Below, in pieces: positions 43,024 through 55,541 of a DNA stretch of 64,000 bases (position 1 is its first letter; each line of letters opens with the position of its first letter). The notes under the pieces are model-generated. The model was given only the letters and a program-made list of their open reading frames with translations. It did not search any database and had not been told where the DNA came from. Position numbers and translations under genes: made by a program. Location of the stretch: contig ML996687.1 in NCBI GenBank assembly GCA_010356995.1, positions 125,803 to 189,802 on the forward strand, read 5' to 3'. Source of the DNA: Trichodelitschia bisporula (lineage: Eukaryota > Ascomycota > Dothideomycetes > Phaeotrichales > Phaeotrichaceae).

Positions 43024-43148
43024 NNNNNNNNNNNNNNNNNNNNNNNNNNNNNNNNNNNNNNNNNNNNNNNNNNNNNNNNNNNNNNNNNNNNNNNNNNNNN
43101 NNNNNNNNNNNNNNNNNNNNNNNNNNNNNNNNNNNNNNNNNNNNNNNN
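43024..43148. other. Assembly gap (125 N)
   Basis: A run of 125 N between C-rich flanks. It interrupts the C-terminal tail of the ADAM gene. The flanking C/G monotony explains why it was not assembled. Confidence 0.99.
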
Positions 43149-45627
43149 TCCCCCACCACCCCCCCCCATAAGCGGCGCCCTCTGCGCCTGCCACCCGGGC
43201 GCACTCTGCGGCCCATAATCCCCCCTCGGCCTATACGGATCATACCCCATCGGCGCCCCCACGGGGGCCTGGGGCCACGAATTAAGCGGCTTACGATTGC
43301 GGCGCATTTTGCGGGACTTAAAACTCCGCCATATGCAGCTGATAATCATGAGCAGGATGAGGCCGCCGACCGCAGCGCTGATGCCGATGACCAGGGGCCG
43401 GTGGTCGTCGATCCAGGATTTGATTTCTTTGCCGAAGTTGGAGCCTTTGCATGCGCCCTGTTTTGGGGGTTAGTGGTGGGCGAGGGGGTGGGATAGAGGG
43501 GTGAGGGGGGGGGAACTTACGTTGGAGCATTTACCCCCGCCGCCGCACGGCGTTCCGTCGAGGAAGTTTTGCTGCAGGCCGTAGCAGACGCCAGAGCCGA
43601 ATTCTGGACTCGCGCAGGACAGCGTGCATGTCTGCGAGTCGCACGCATAGGTATCGTTCCCCGTCGTGTACCCGCCCATCAGCGTCTTGCACTGCAGATC
43701 GCGGCTGGTGCAATGCCCACTCGCACATTTCAACCCACTTCCACAACCCTGCCCGTCCGGCGCCGTAGTATCTGCGGGACAGAGCGGATCGGCCCCCGTG
43801 CACGTCTCCTGCGGATCGCACACGCCCGTACTCGCGCGACAAACCGCCCCAGCAGGAGCAAGCTGGCAGCTGCGACAGCACTCCTCGTTCGCATCATCAC
43901 ACACCGCCCCGCTCTTGAATTTACACGTTGTGGGATCACAACACGCATTATTCCCGCACCCTGTCGTGCCACCACAATCACAATCCTCCCCCGGCTCCAC
44001 GATGCCATTCCCGCACTGCTGGCCGGTGATAGTCGTCACGCCCTTGTTATTACTGAGGCAGAAAGACTTGACGCTATTCCGGCCCATGGCCGAGCATATA
44101 TTCCCGATGGAGCAAGGGGAGAAACTCGTGATGCCCTGCACGGTGGACGGGTTCATGATGTATTTCTCGCCGGCGTCGCAGGTGGCGCTGGTGAGGGGGC
44201 AGCATTGCTGCGCCTTTGAGGTGCCGTCGGTGCAGGTGTCGCTTGTGCAGTCGTGTACGGCGCCGAAGGTGTGGCCTGTTTCATGGCTAAATGGTCTGTC
44301 AGATAGAGCTGATTGTGAGGGGGGGAGGGGGGACTCACGCAATAACCTGCCACTCGGTATTCGTCCTCGCAACCACATTCGCGCCGCTAACCGTCTGCTT
44401 CCCGGCGCCCGCCTGCGTCGCATTCCTGCTATCCGCCGCCTGGACACACGCCTGCCCCAACCAGGCCAGGCCCACCGCACTCCCGGTGGGACAATTCGTC
44501 AACAACGTCCAGTGGGAGTAATTATCCTGCTGCGTGCCACGCCACGCGGAGAACAGGTTCAGCCTTTCCTGGATGTCGACGCCTGTGGCCGCGCACGGCT
44601 GATTCCACCTAGCGCTGTCCGGGGCACTCGCCGGACACTTCGCGTTAGAGACGATGAGGTTCGCGAGGCCGAGGGAGATGTTGAAGGTGCGCTCGTAGAG
44701 GCTGGATGCGCTGTTCATTTGGCTGATGATGTTGGACTTGGCCAGATCCGCCGAGGTGAAGGACGCGGTGTATGCGCAGTCCGTGGCGACGCCGACGAGG
44801 GCGACTTTGCGCGTGCTGGGACACCCGGCTGTTTGTCCGATTGTGCTGGCGAGATTCACGCCGCCCGTGTTGCCCGCCCCGGTGCCCGTGTCCATCTGGC
44901 GCTTGCCGAAGAGGTGACTAACAGGTGTGGACCAAAAAGCGTCCTCGTCGTCGATGCCCGAGTAGACAGGATGCAGCGGGTCCATATTGAAATCCAGCCG
45001 ATCGGCCGGACAACCCAGGTCCACATCGCGCTTCCTCAACTCAATATGCCCACCCCCAGCATCAGGCCTTATATCCGAGTCACGATAAACCACCATCCGC
45101 CCCTCCCCCTCCTCCAGCACCGGATCGGCAGCCAACCTCGTCGCATCCCAATTCTCCCTCAACTGCACATGGTAATTATCCCTCCCCACCGCAAATACCC
45201 CATCAAAAACCGGCTCTTCCCCATCCTTATGCACCGTCGCTCTCGCCCACCCGACCTTCTCCCAACCACTTCCCTTCCTCACCCACGCATCGCCTAGGAA
45301 AACCCGATGCGCGAGTCTATCCACAACCTCCGTCCTCTCTACCTCGCCATCTTCGCCCAAATACCGCACTGTCGCGCCCTCGGGCAGTATATCATGGTTC
45401 GGCTCGAGCGCTAACCGTACATCGCTATCGAAGGCCTCGAAGCGCAGGCTGAAGTGCGAGAGGGCTGTGACTTTCCGCCCGGGTGCGTCGATGACGGCGT
45501 TGCGGACGAGCGTGATGCGGCTGAGCGGATTCCGGGCGACGGACGAGGCTGCGGCGAAGGAGGCGAGGACGAGGAGGAGGAGGAGGGCGCTGGCGCGCGA
45601 GGCCCGAAGGCCTTGAGAGGGGATCAT
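43149..45627 (-). CDS. ADAM-type zinc metalloprotease (3' end lost in gap)
   Basis: Exons 45627-44339, 44286-43521 and 43457 into the gap. Residues 1-30 are a signal peptide, and a prodomain ends at KR 242-243 (FGKRQMD). The reprolysin-like catalytic domain carries HETGHTFGAVH at about 431-441, the zinc-binding HExxHxxGxxH motif, whose first His lies just after intron 1. A Cys-rich disintegrin-like domain follows (CGNGIVEPGEDCDCGG and many Cys pairs to CGGGGKC). Exon 3 encodes a transmembrane helix (LVIGISAAVGGLILLMIIS) and a cytosolic tail rich in Arg, Pro and Gly that runs open into the N gap. Fungal ADAM proteins are surface sheddases of largely unknown substrate. The stop codon is not seen. 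Confidence 0.93.
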
Positions 45628-46787
45628 TCCTCCGCGATATGTGCTGGGGGCGATATTACCGACGCTGAATTGGGTAGACGATAGATCGGAGGATCGGGGA
45701 GGGAGCTGAAGCCGGTGAGATGCAAAGAGCGATCATAAGCCTATTCGCCCCAACGCAACCAGACGCAATGCTGTTAGAATCCTCAAGAAAACACAAAGAC
45801 AAAAGGAAGCAGAACGAGTAGTGTCGATGTCGTGTAGCAAAAGGTTTGAGCGACAGTATCTGTTGTGGATGTCGTTCTCTCTGGCACGAAAGATGCGACA
45901 GGCGAACCTCTCACAGCGTTGATCCCTTGCCAAAGGGTTGAAAGAGAGTGGATTTCAGGTTCGAGGGGGTCCGACGTAACACACTTTGGGGCGACACGGC
46001 AACACTCCTCAACACTACCCCTAAACAGGTTTAGCGCCACAAGCTCACTCGGGGCTGAGCAACGGGGGCCTTGGCAATTGCGCGTCTATTTTTGCCTGGG
46101 AAACGGGGTTTGCAAGGACTTTGCAACAGAAGTCATAGTACGCCACCTTGATAGTCCCTGCTTTCTCCTGAGCAAGAACTGTGGCAAAAGGCAGCTATAA
46201 CTTTCTTGATGGGGGCATGAGTTTTTCGCCAAGCCCTAAAGGGTAAGGCAGCCGTAGGGCCGGAAGTATGATTTTTGCGTGCAGTGGGCATCTTATCTTA
46301 TCAGGGTGGAGAGGGCAGATCTGCACAGCCGCGCTGCGGACGCAAGGCATCCAACTGGCTTTTGCTGCGCAGCAACACTTTTTGTCACTGTGGAGACGGA
46401 GATAATCACATCTCACATCATCTCGACCGTAACTTTGCACACCTCACCATCGCCATCATCATCAAGCAGTGAGAAAAAACCAAAGAAAATCGCATTGATA
46501 CATAGCACAGCGCCCCCCCCCCCCAACGCCCCGCTCATCTCCATACCACAGCACACCTCGTCGGAACATCTTCCGTTTCGCGTTTCTCGCCTCAGACACT
46601 CACAGCATGAGCCTCACCCTCCGTACTCTCCACCACCCTAACACCTATCTCACTTCCAAGAAACCATCTCACCCAAGAAAACCAAGCCACACCAACTAGA
46701 ACTACGACGGCATCCATCCATCCTTCCGGCCCAGCCTCATACGCGTCCCCAACCCTCGGCATGCCAGACCGGACCAATAGCCCGCGC
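45628..46787. other. Intergenic region
   Basis: About 1.16 kb between the ADAM start and the acetyl-CoA synthetase stop, both on the minus strand. Short frames only; a C homopolymer sits near 46513-46523. It should include the ADAM promoter. Confidence 0.5.
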
Positions 46788-49277
46788 TTACTTCTTGCGC
46801 GAGGCCTGCACGGTGGTGATGATCTTGTCGACGACGGAGGGGTCGGAGAGCTAGTCCCGTTAGCTGCTGTACAAATACTTGCATGCTGCATATTTCTCCG
46901 CGATGCCCGTCCGGCTGACAGGAAGCCAAGCGTGCGGGTCGCACCCCCAAGAGCCCGACCCCGCTCGACACCACCGCCAACCCCGCGGCATCGTCACCAC
47001 CACTTCAGCAACATCGCGGGGATCGGAGGCCACGGGACCACAGCTCCAAAACACAACAAGAACGCAGGATAAGAGGGCAAATAACTCACCGTCGAAGTAT
47101 CCCCCAGCTGATCCTCCTCCCCCGCCAAAATCTTCCTCAAAATCCTCCTCATAATCTTCCCACTCCGCGTCTTCGGCAAATCATCCACCGTAAAAATAGC
47201 CTTCGGCGCCGCAAACGGCCCAATGCTCTTGCGTACCTGCAGCACAAGCTCCTTCTTAATCTCATCCGTGTGGTCGAAGCCCTCCTTCAGGCTCACAAAC
47301 GCATTAACCGCCTGCCCGGTAAGGTCATCGCTAACGCCCACGACCGCAGCCTCGGCCACCGAATCTGCACCCGTTAGCCCACGTCTGCGCCTCGATTATC
47401 GGGATACTCACGGTGCTCAATAAGCGCGGCCTCGATCTCCGCCGTGCTGAGCCGGTGCCCGCTGACGTTGACCACATCGTCCACACGCCCCCGGATCCAG
47501 TAATACCCCTCGTGATCGCGCCCCGCGCCGTCGCCCGTGAAGTAATACCCCGGGTACACATTCAAGTAAGTGTCCATGTAGCGCTTGTGCGCGCCCCACA
47601 CGGTCCTGGCCATGCTGGGCCACGCCTGCTTGAAGGCCAGCACGCCCTCGACGTCGTTGCCTTTGATCTCTTCCCCGCTGACGGGGTCGATGATCGCGGG
47701 CTCGACGCCGAAGAAGGGGAGCGAGGCGCTGCCGGGCTTGGTCGGGGTTATGCCGCCCAGGGGCGTGATGACGTGCGAGCCGGTTTCGGTTTGCCAGTAC
47801 GTCTACGGGATGGGGTCAGCCTTGTTTTTTTTTGCTTTTTCTTGGGGAAAGCTGAGGGGGGGGGGGAGGGGGGGTTGAGGGGGACTTACGTCGACGATGT
47901 GCGCCTCCTCCTTGCCCACCGTCTCAAAATACCACTTCCACACCTCCGCCGCAATCGGCTCGCCCACGCTCCCAAGCACGCGCAACTTCTTCATCTTCGC
48001 CGTAACATGATGATCGCCCGCGCGCTTCAGCAGGCGCAGCGCCGTCGGCGCAACATAAAACTGCGTCACCTCATACTTCTCAATGATATCCCAGTAACGG
48101 GAGAAATTCGGATGCGCAGGCGTGCCCTCGAACACCACCGTCGCAACACCCAGCAGCAGCGGCGCATACACAACATACGTATGCCCGGTAATCCAACCCA
48201 CGTCGCCGCCGCAGAAAAACGTGTCGCTCGGATGGATATCAAACACGTACTTCCCTGTCGCCGCCGCGCCAACCAGGTACCCGCCCGTCGTGTGCATGAC
48301 GCCCTTCGGCTTCCCGGTGCTCCCCGAGGTGTAGAGCAAAAACAGCGGGTCCTCGGCGTTCATAGGCTCTGGCGCGATGTACGCGGGGTACTTCTCGAGC
48401 TCCTCGTGCCACCACAGGTCGCGGCCGGCGGTCATGGGGACGTCGGACCCGGTACGCTTGAAGACTAGGCAGTGCGTCACGTCGGGGCATTGCTTCAAAG
48501 CTTCGTCGACGATTTTCTTGGTCCCGATCACTTTGCCGCCGCGCTTGCCCTCGTCGGACGTGATCACGACGCGCGACTGCGCGTCGATGATCCGGTCCTT
48601 CAGACTGCCCGAGCTGAACCCCGCGAACACGACGGAGTGCACGGCGCCAATACGCGCGCAGGCCAGGAACGCGACCAGCGCCTCGGGCACCATGGGGAGG
48701 TAAATCGCCACTGTGTCGCCCTTCTTCACGCCCATCATCTTAAGCGTGTAGGCGAGGCGGGACACATCGCGGAGCAGCTCGCCATAAGAAATCTTGCGTC
48801 CCTGCCCAACATCATCGGCCTCGTAGATAATCGCCGTCTTATCCGGGTTGGCGAAGGCATGCCGGTCGACGCAGTTGTAGCTCGCGTTGAGGCGGCCCTC
48901 GAGGAACCAGGCGTTGTCGCCGTTGGCCAGGGACCCGCTGTGCACGGTTTGGAAGTCGCGCTCCCAGGTGAGGAGTTCCCGGGCCAGCCGGCCCCAGAAT
49001 TGGTCTGGCTTGGTGATGGATTCTTTGTAGAGTTCTTCGTAGTGCGCGAGATCCCGAAGATGGGGTTGCGAGGGGTGTTTCCTGCTGGGGTTAATTGGGG
49101 TTACACAGGAGGTGGACATGGGGGCATACTCGAAATACGGCTTAGGCACTGTGGGGGGGGGGGGAAGTTGTTAGCGGTGGTGCTTGAGACGGATGGAGGG
49201 AGAAGCTCACCATGGAAAGTGTCGACGTTGTGGGCCTCGATCACGACGGGCGTCGGCTTCACGTCACCTTCAGACAT
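46788..49277 (-). CDS. facA: Acetyl-CoA synthetase
   Basis: Six exons fit: 49277-49211, 49148-49130 (19 bases), 49081-47890, 47802-47412, 47364-47090 and 46850-46788, giving 668 residues, the normal length. The start [26 protein letters not shown] across exons 1-3, and [12 protein letters not shown] are typical. The AMP-binding motif [13 protein letters not shown] and the C-terminal RSGKIMRR with the acylation-regulated catalytic Lys are intact. [20 protein letters not shown] marks the hinge. The enzyme makes acetyl-CoA from acetate, ATP and CoA and is needed for growth on acetate and C2 compounds. The last intron (239 bases) is much longer than the others. Exon 2 is very short but restores the conserved PYFEKHP. 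Confidence 0.94.
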
Positions 49278-50985
49278 GATGACGGATCAAAGCGTTATAG
49301 AAAGACCAATTGGTTTGAGTGAAGAGAGAAACAAAAGCAGAGCAGTAAAAAGCAAAGCTGACACAACGTCTGGCGCTGAAGAGTAGGAATCGGTTCAGTG
49401 AAGAAAGAAAGCTTTTTGAGGGGCAGGTGTTGCGGACTGCGGGGTGAATTAGGGGGATATGAGGGGTGGGATGGGGGGTCAATTAATACGAACCCCGACC
49501 GGGTAAATGGACGGCGTTCAAAGCCGTGCAGGACCGGGCTGGATGTAGCGTGAGGCAACGGGGGGCACGATTGGGGGCGATGGGGGATGGGGTCACTGGG
49601 AGGGGTGGAAAGAGTCCCTTTCTTCCCTGGTGACTCGGGGATTGTGGGTACGAGGGAGGGCTAGTGGCTTGGGGAGGGGAGTGCGTTGAGGCTATTGAGA
49701 TGGGAGGAGTCGGTTGAGACTATTGAAGTCTTTTTGATTTCGGGATTTGGCGGGGGGGGGTTGAGAAGATGTGGATGTGGAAGATGCTCAGCGTGTGGGG
49801 AGCGGAGGGAACAGCAACAGAATAAAGCCGTGGGTAGTACGGGTACGAACGAGGAATTGCTCAAAAGGCTTTCTTTTCTCGAGCATAAAAAACCCCGCGA
49901 TGTACCAATTCAACCCCCTCTCCCCCTCCAAGCCGTGGCATGCAAGTGGGGTGACGAAAGAAAAGCGCCTCCGACCTCATAAAGCCATCTACCCCGCATT
50001 CAGCCCACCAATGCCTCTTTTCCTCCATCACGCGCACGCCGATTGCTTCCTTTCCACGCAATAACGCGAACTTCCTGTCCGTCTATCGGCGTGCTATGGC
50101 AAGTTAGCAGGATATGACCATCACACCTTAGCACAGCAGCCCAGCACTCCTCAATCGCGCAATTAGCACAAAAGCAAGCGGCCTGACCGTACCGTAACCC
50201 GCCGGACATCGTTTCTCCCCCCTGTCTCGGCCCAGGCTCGCAAACCGCGGGGCATCAAAGGCTTGCACCCAGCGGCATCCCTCGCGAAGTGATATCCGGA
50301 GCCCTCCAAAGCCGCACATCAATTCCACCCCCCTTCCCAGCCTATTACTCCCCCCATCTCACTTTAAACCCAGCGGCAAGCCCGCCGACCCTCCCCACAC
50401 CACCGAATCCGGGGTCCCCGTCCGCCCATCCCCCACACAGCGCCAGATCCGCCGGGGCGTGGCAAAGAACCTCCGAAGCCACGCCTTCCGGCCGCCCGGC
50501 GGGCGAACCCGACACAAGCAGCGAACCGCGGACCACGACACGCGGACCCAGTCCCGCATCACCGATGGCAACACCCGATGCCCTCCCACATCCCTCACTC
50601 CAAGCCGCCCAAGGAACGCCTAATCCCCCCCAACCGCCGAATCCAGCCCGCGCGTCCCTGTCGGACTCCTGTCGGAGGGTCGACTCCGGTGCGCAAGGCT
50701 GCGGTTAGGCGCCCCGCGGCGCTCCTAGGAACACGCTGCCATGCCCGCAGGCCAGAGTACTGTACCTGCAATATGGTATTCTGGGCGCCTGTGCATGCTA
50801 CTGTATTAATGTCGGATTCTCCGTTCAAAGACTGTGGGGGCTATCATTGCGCGCCTTGTGCTCGTACGGTATGCGCCGTCCCATTCTCGCACGACTGCAT
50901 AAGTTACGCCACACCGCAAGCATGCCCATGCACCCCGCTTCTCCCCCGCGCCCGATCATCCCATCGGGGCCAAGCACTGCACTGC

Positions 50986-51030
50986 ACGCCCTCCCTTCCC
51001 TTCCCTTCCCTTCCCTTCCCTTCACTTCCC
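50986..51030. repeat. (CCCTT)n pentamer microsatellite
   Basis: Seven to eight TTCCC units with one TTCAC variant, seen directly, in non-coding DNA. Confidence 0.9.
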
Positions 51031-51550
51031 TTCACCCATATCAAACCACCACGACGCCACAGCGCCATATCCCATCGCCCGGCACCCAGTGACGGGAGTC
51101 GCGCGCGCCCTTCTAGCCTTCATCCAGAAGCCGGTCGCGAGGGATAGCCTTACTATGCAACGTCCCCTCCCCCACCACCACGCCAAGCACCGTATATTGC
51201 CCTTAATAGCCGGCGGTAAGATGGCAGAGCGGGGTAAGGGTGAAAGGAAGCCTTAAGGAGTGGTACGAGGCTTGGATGTAGGATTTGGGGGAGTTTGGGC
51301 TGCGCGGATGGGGCTAGAGGCGGGGTACGGCGTCCCGCGGCGTGCTGGTCATGGACTAGAGGGGGGAGATGCAGCCCTATCGAGGCCGAGATGATTGCCT
51401 GGGGAACGGATATAGATCGTGCAACGCGGTTAGAGCGGTGGGACCTTGGACGTTGCACGGCGACGCGAGGTGGTTGGTCATCCCGCGCTGTCTTTGTTGC
51501 GTCCTGGGTCTGTACTCCGAACCCGACCTTCTGAAGAGTAAGGCTTAACA

Positions 51551-51730
51551 CGTGCAAGGCAACTGTGCAAACTGAAGATTGAAGCAAAGACGAAGAGAGG
51601 AAGAGAGGAAGAGAGGAAGAGACTCTCAAGAATGAATACGCGTTAATGCTAAGCATTCTACTATGCGCACATTACATCATGTCCCTTCCTCGGATAAGAC
51701 TGCTCCTTTCGTGTCTACATTACCTTCCAC
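51551..51730 (+). repeat. Dispersed repeat copy 4
   Basis: Begins GTGCAAGGCAACTGTG, then GACGAAGAGAGGAAGAG (with three GAGAGGAA units), GACTCTCAAG, TGAATACG, and CTTCCT/CTCCTTTC words. Closely parallels the copy at 60481. Confidence 0.65.
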
Positions 51731-52000
51731 CGTCCGGTCATAGGAAGGTTGATGAGCTTCAACTAAGGAGCGACGATGTCTACGGTCTATGGCCGAGCAG
51801 AGCTTCGTGCAGAAATAGAAGTGCCAGCGACACCTTAGCGTATAAGAAACGACGATCTGCTTCATGTAGACCGTCTTTTCCCAACCGCTAAAGTATCAAT
51901 GGCTCTACTACTTCCACACAAAGCCCCACAAGAACCCAACCCATTACATTACCTCAGCGCTCTCAACCCCCAAAAAATGCAACCCATCCACAAAACCCAT

Positions 52001-53692
52001 CTACCACTCCCTCACCAACTTAAACCCCCCAGGCACCTGCCTCTGAAACACCCTCCTCGGATCATACTTCCTCGCCACCCTCCCCAAAAACTCCGCACTC
52101 TCCTCCCCATACCCCCTCACCGGATCCTGAAACCTCGCGGCGTAATTCAGATACAAATACGGAGAATCAACTTCCATCTCCTCCGCCTTCTTCCTCGCAT
52201 CCGCAAACATCGCCTCCGCTGCCGCCTCCACCGTAGCATCATCCGCGGCGCTCTCCCACGTCGCCGTCAGCAGCACAAGAATCAAATCCTCCTCCTCCTC
52301 CTCAAGCCCCAACGCATTCCCGCCGCTCCTTTTCGCAAACCCCGTAACCGCCCTACTCAGCGCCTGGTAACTCATACTAAACCGCAGCCCCTGCACGGCC
52401 GCCAGCCCCGTCGCCGTGGCATTCCCGATTTGAAAGAAAGCCTCCATGTACTCCGCGCTATTAACATGCGTCAACGTGACGAACAGCTGTCTATCGCCCG
52501 CCGGATTCGTCTCCGCCATCTGCAGCGTCAGCGCCGTCAAACTCGCCGGCTTGACATCCAGCGTCGTGCCCGGCATGTTCAGCGCCGGGGCTAGAATCGC
52601 AGGCGTGCTGTTGACCGGCCGCGTGTAGTGCACGTTGCTGGTTACGAACCAGCTACCCAGCTGCTGCAGGTACGTGTAGCTGTGGATCCAGGCGCTCGCG
52701 GGGTCCGCCGTGTTCGCAGTGTAATTGGCGAAGTATGCGAATAGTGCCGGGCGTTGCGAAATGTCGTGGAAGGCCATACCGCCCCACATCATGCCCAACG
52801 GGAACGCGGCGAGGTCAAACCGCGTCACGATGCCGAAGTTGCTCGACCCGCCCTTGAGCGCGCGGAAGAGATTCCGATTCGTGTTCGCGTTCGCGTTGAC
52901 CACCGCCCCCGAAGCGAGCACAACCTGGAAATTGACCACCGCATCAGCAACGAACCCGCGCTCGCGGCTGAAGAACGATATCCCACCTAAGCCGTGCCAT
53001 TAGCTTCCTCTTTTGAAAAACGGAACACGGCACGCACCACCGGTAACCAACCCCCCCACCCCCACCGTCGCCACCCTCCCCCCACTCACACCCAGCCCCA
53101 CAGCATCGAGCTTGGAATACACATCCGCCCAGCGGTTTCCCGGGCCCACGGCTACGGTCTTGCGGTCTGGGGACGGGTCGACTTGTTTTAGGTCGGATAG
53201 GTCGATGGTTACGCCGCCTTGTAGGCTGGCCCAGCCGGGGATCGGTGTATGCCTGGACAATCAGCCTTGTCCCAATTTCCAATCCTCGGAACTCACCCCC
53301 CACTCCGCACCGCAAACGGCACCCTCCCCGCCCACCCCGCCGGCGCCTCCTTCGCCGGAACTGCTTCCCCCTCCGCCATCCCCACTCCCTTCGCATTCTT
53401 CCTCCACCCTCCCTGCCCCCACCCGCCCAACCCATAATACGGCCCCCCACGATACGGCCCCGGTCCACCGCGTCCCCACCGCGGCCCGCCCGGGTACTCG
53501 TAATGCCCTTGCTTTGAGCGCGGGCGTGGCTGCGCTGAATACCCATCGGCATCATCCCTCTCCCCCCCACCAGTCAAAATCCTTACCGCAGTCGCAACAT
53601 CCGCCGCGCTGGCGGGGACGACAAAGCACGCGGGCGCGACTTCCTGCACTTGCTTCGCCCAGTAGGAGGACTGTTGGGATGCGTAGCGGGTG

Positions 53693-53741
<49 letters not shown>

Positions 53742-53892
53742 GCTTATTGAAAAGGGGAGGTGGATGGAGGGGGGGCGAACGTACAGCTGCAGCAACGCTC
53801 GCGGGATCGGCTACCACCGGCCCCTGAGGCCGGGCCGCGTCGTCGGCGGCCACCACGGCGGCCAGGCCCAAGGGTAACCAGTGAAGGCGCAT
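52001..53892 (-). CDS. Secreted FAD-linked oxidase (FAD_binding_4 plus BBE)
   Basis: Supported exons: 53892-53785 (signal peptide MRLHWLPLGLAAVVAA and start), a block ending at 53297, 53252-53038 and 52986-52001. The PCMH-type FAD domain begins GTRYASQQSSYWA, has FAVRSGGH (the usual flavin-linking His, split by an intron), VGPGNRWADVY, VGVGGLVTGGGISFFS and VVNFQVVLASG. The C terminus has the BBE region, YLNYA and YDPRRVFQRQVPGGF. Such enzymes oxidise sugars or secondary metabolites with O2. Two oddities: a 44-G run (53695-53738) lies where the first intron or a few codons should be, and an in-frame Gly/Tyr/Pro-rich insertion of about 65 residues (about 53330-53570) separates VATAVRILT from FAVRSGGH, which may instead be an intron (GTAAGG donor). 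Confidence 0.8.
53695..53738. repeat. Homopolymer of 44 G
   Basis: Directly visible. On the coding strand it is a poly-C tract inside the FAD oxidase gene, after a CTAAC-like branch site. Its length is likely unreliable in the assembly. Confidence 0.95.
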
Positions 53893-55541
53893 ATCGGCTA
53901 ACTCGGCTCTAACGAGGGACTCGGCACACAAGGAAGGACTTTTGCAAAGAATGGACGCGGGCAGCACAGCACACCACCGGCAACTTCCGCACAGGGGAGC
54001 AATCAACCGCACGTGGAAGCAAGGTAACCACGGAAGAGAAGCGAATGAAGTCTCGTACGCGCCACCGTGACTGGCAGGTGCTGTCATCTTAAGCACGCTG
54101 AATGGGGCGGTTGGCTCGCTTGGTAATTAGCCCGGCGGCTGCTACGCGGCGGTAGTGCGTGCCGTGGGCCGCGCAGACGATGGACTCGCACATATTGATG
54201 TGCGCCTGCGGGCGGGATTTGATGAGGGCGGGTGTACCTGTACATCCCTGGTGTTGTACGTGTGCGCGCTTCGGCTGAGGAGGTGCCGAGCTAGTGTAAT
54301 ATCGACACACGCGAGGGGAGTGGGGTTAAGTGGAGTGAGATGCTGGAAGTGGTTTGCGATGCTAGGGCCTTGGCTGAGATTGGGCTGGTGCTTGACACTG
54401 ATAGCGGCTGCGGCTGCGGGTATCTGGTATGTGCGTAGACGCGCAGACTGCTGCGCCGCCGAGTTGACTTTCCCATGAGCATGTTGTTGAGATGCAAAGG
54501 CCAGTCTGCCGGTCAGCACATGTCATCCCGAACGCCCCCCGGAGCCCTCGCGTCCCGGTATCACTGCCGGTCCTTCCTGCACGCTGCAAGCGAGGTAGGG
54601 CCCCAGGCCCCTCATCCCTCAGAACCACATGTCGTACGCCCGCTTTCCAACCAGGCTAGCACAGGTGCTATAAACAGCGCTGTATAGGGCAGGCAACAGG
54701 CTTCGACGGAATGGGCCGGAACAAGTGCCTCGCCAGGCCAAGGATGTGTCGATGTCCCACCCCAGCCTTGCCAAGGCACTGGGCTGGCCTTGTCTGTGCG
54801 CGCCTTGCGGCTCCTAACTTGAGACGCGGCGCAATGAATCGGGCTTTCAGGTCTGGCGTTGGGGGATATTGCTGGGCACGGTTGTTGTGTAGCGTCTTGT
54901 GGCCGTTGGAGGCGTCGATGTAGCTTCTGTGCGGATTCTTCGTCGTACGTCGATGTGCTGCTGAGACTGACGTTCTTATCAGACCAGCCTCCGCGAAACC
55001 GGACAGGGACTGGGGATGCTGCAAGCACCTCACCACCCCCCGGGCCCCCCTCACGTCATAGCCGAAGCCGCGGTACGTTCTCCGCTTCATATCTCGGGCA
55101 CGTCACGCGTGGCCGCGAGCCACCGTGATCGTCCTCGGGATGTACCAACGCCAGGCCCGCACGATTCGCCCTCATATCACATCGTATCCGAACCCCGGAC
55201 CTGCCGTTCTGGGTCCCACGCCTGGCCGCCCATCGAGTATGGATGCAATATGCGCGGGCCCGCCCGTGATAAGCCTGTATCGAACGCACCCCGTCCAGCA
55301 CCCGTGCATTCCCCGAAAGCGCTCTCCCATTCCCAACGCACCCCATAACGAGGAGGAAATGCACCTTCTCTGCTCGAATCCCTATCCCTAGCCCACATGC
55401 AAGGCGCCGTCAACGGCCGTGACTCGCGCCCCCACCATGGTGCTGGATTATCTTGGATTATAACCCGTCGAGAGAAGAGGTATCAAGCGTTCGAACGGTC
55501 TTGACCAGAATTGAGGGGCGCCGCTCCCACCGCTTCTCGCC
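53893..55541. other. Divergent intergenic region
   Basis: About 1.65 kb between the FAD oxidase and the rhodopsin-like gene. No convincing gene; it should contain both promoters. Confidence 0.5.

Larger units (their letters stand above)
49278..52000. other. 2.7 kb gene-free stretch
   Basis: Upstream of acetyl-CoA synthetase and downstream of the FAD oxidase. Contains G homopolymers, a CCCTT pentamer microsatellite (about 50986-51030) and a dispersed repeat copy (51551-51730). Short frames on both strands show no domain. The first several hundred bases should be the acetyl-CoA synthetase promoter. Confidence 0.5.

Noticed and set aside
42825-43349. Proteins read through the N run
   Set aside because: Translation across unknown bases has no meaning; only the part up to the gap is used for the ADAM gene.
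43666-45297. Long plus-strand open frame (543 codons) opposite the ADAM gene
   Set aside because: It is the antisense shadow of a GC-rich coding exon; composition is Arg/Pro/His-heavy with no domain, while the minus strand has complete ADAM motifs.
47413-48468. Plus-strand open frame (351 codons) opposite acetyl-CoA synthetase
   Set aside because: Antisense shadow crossing two introns of a well-supported gene.
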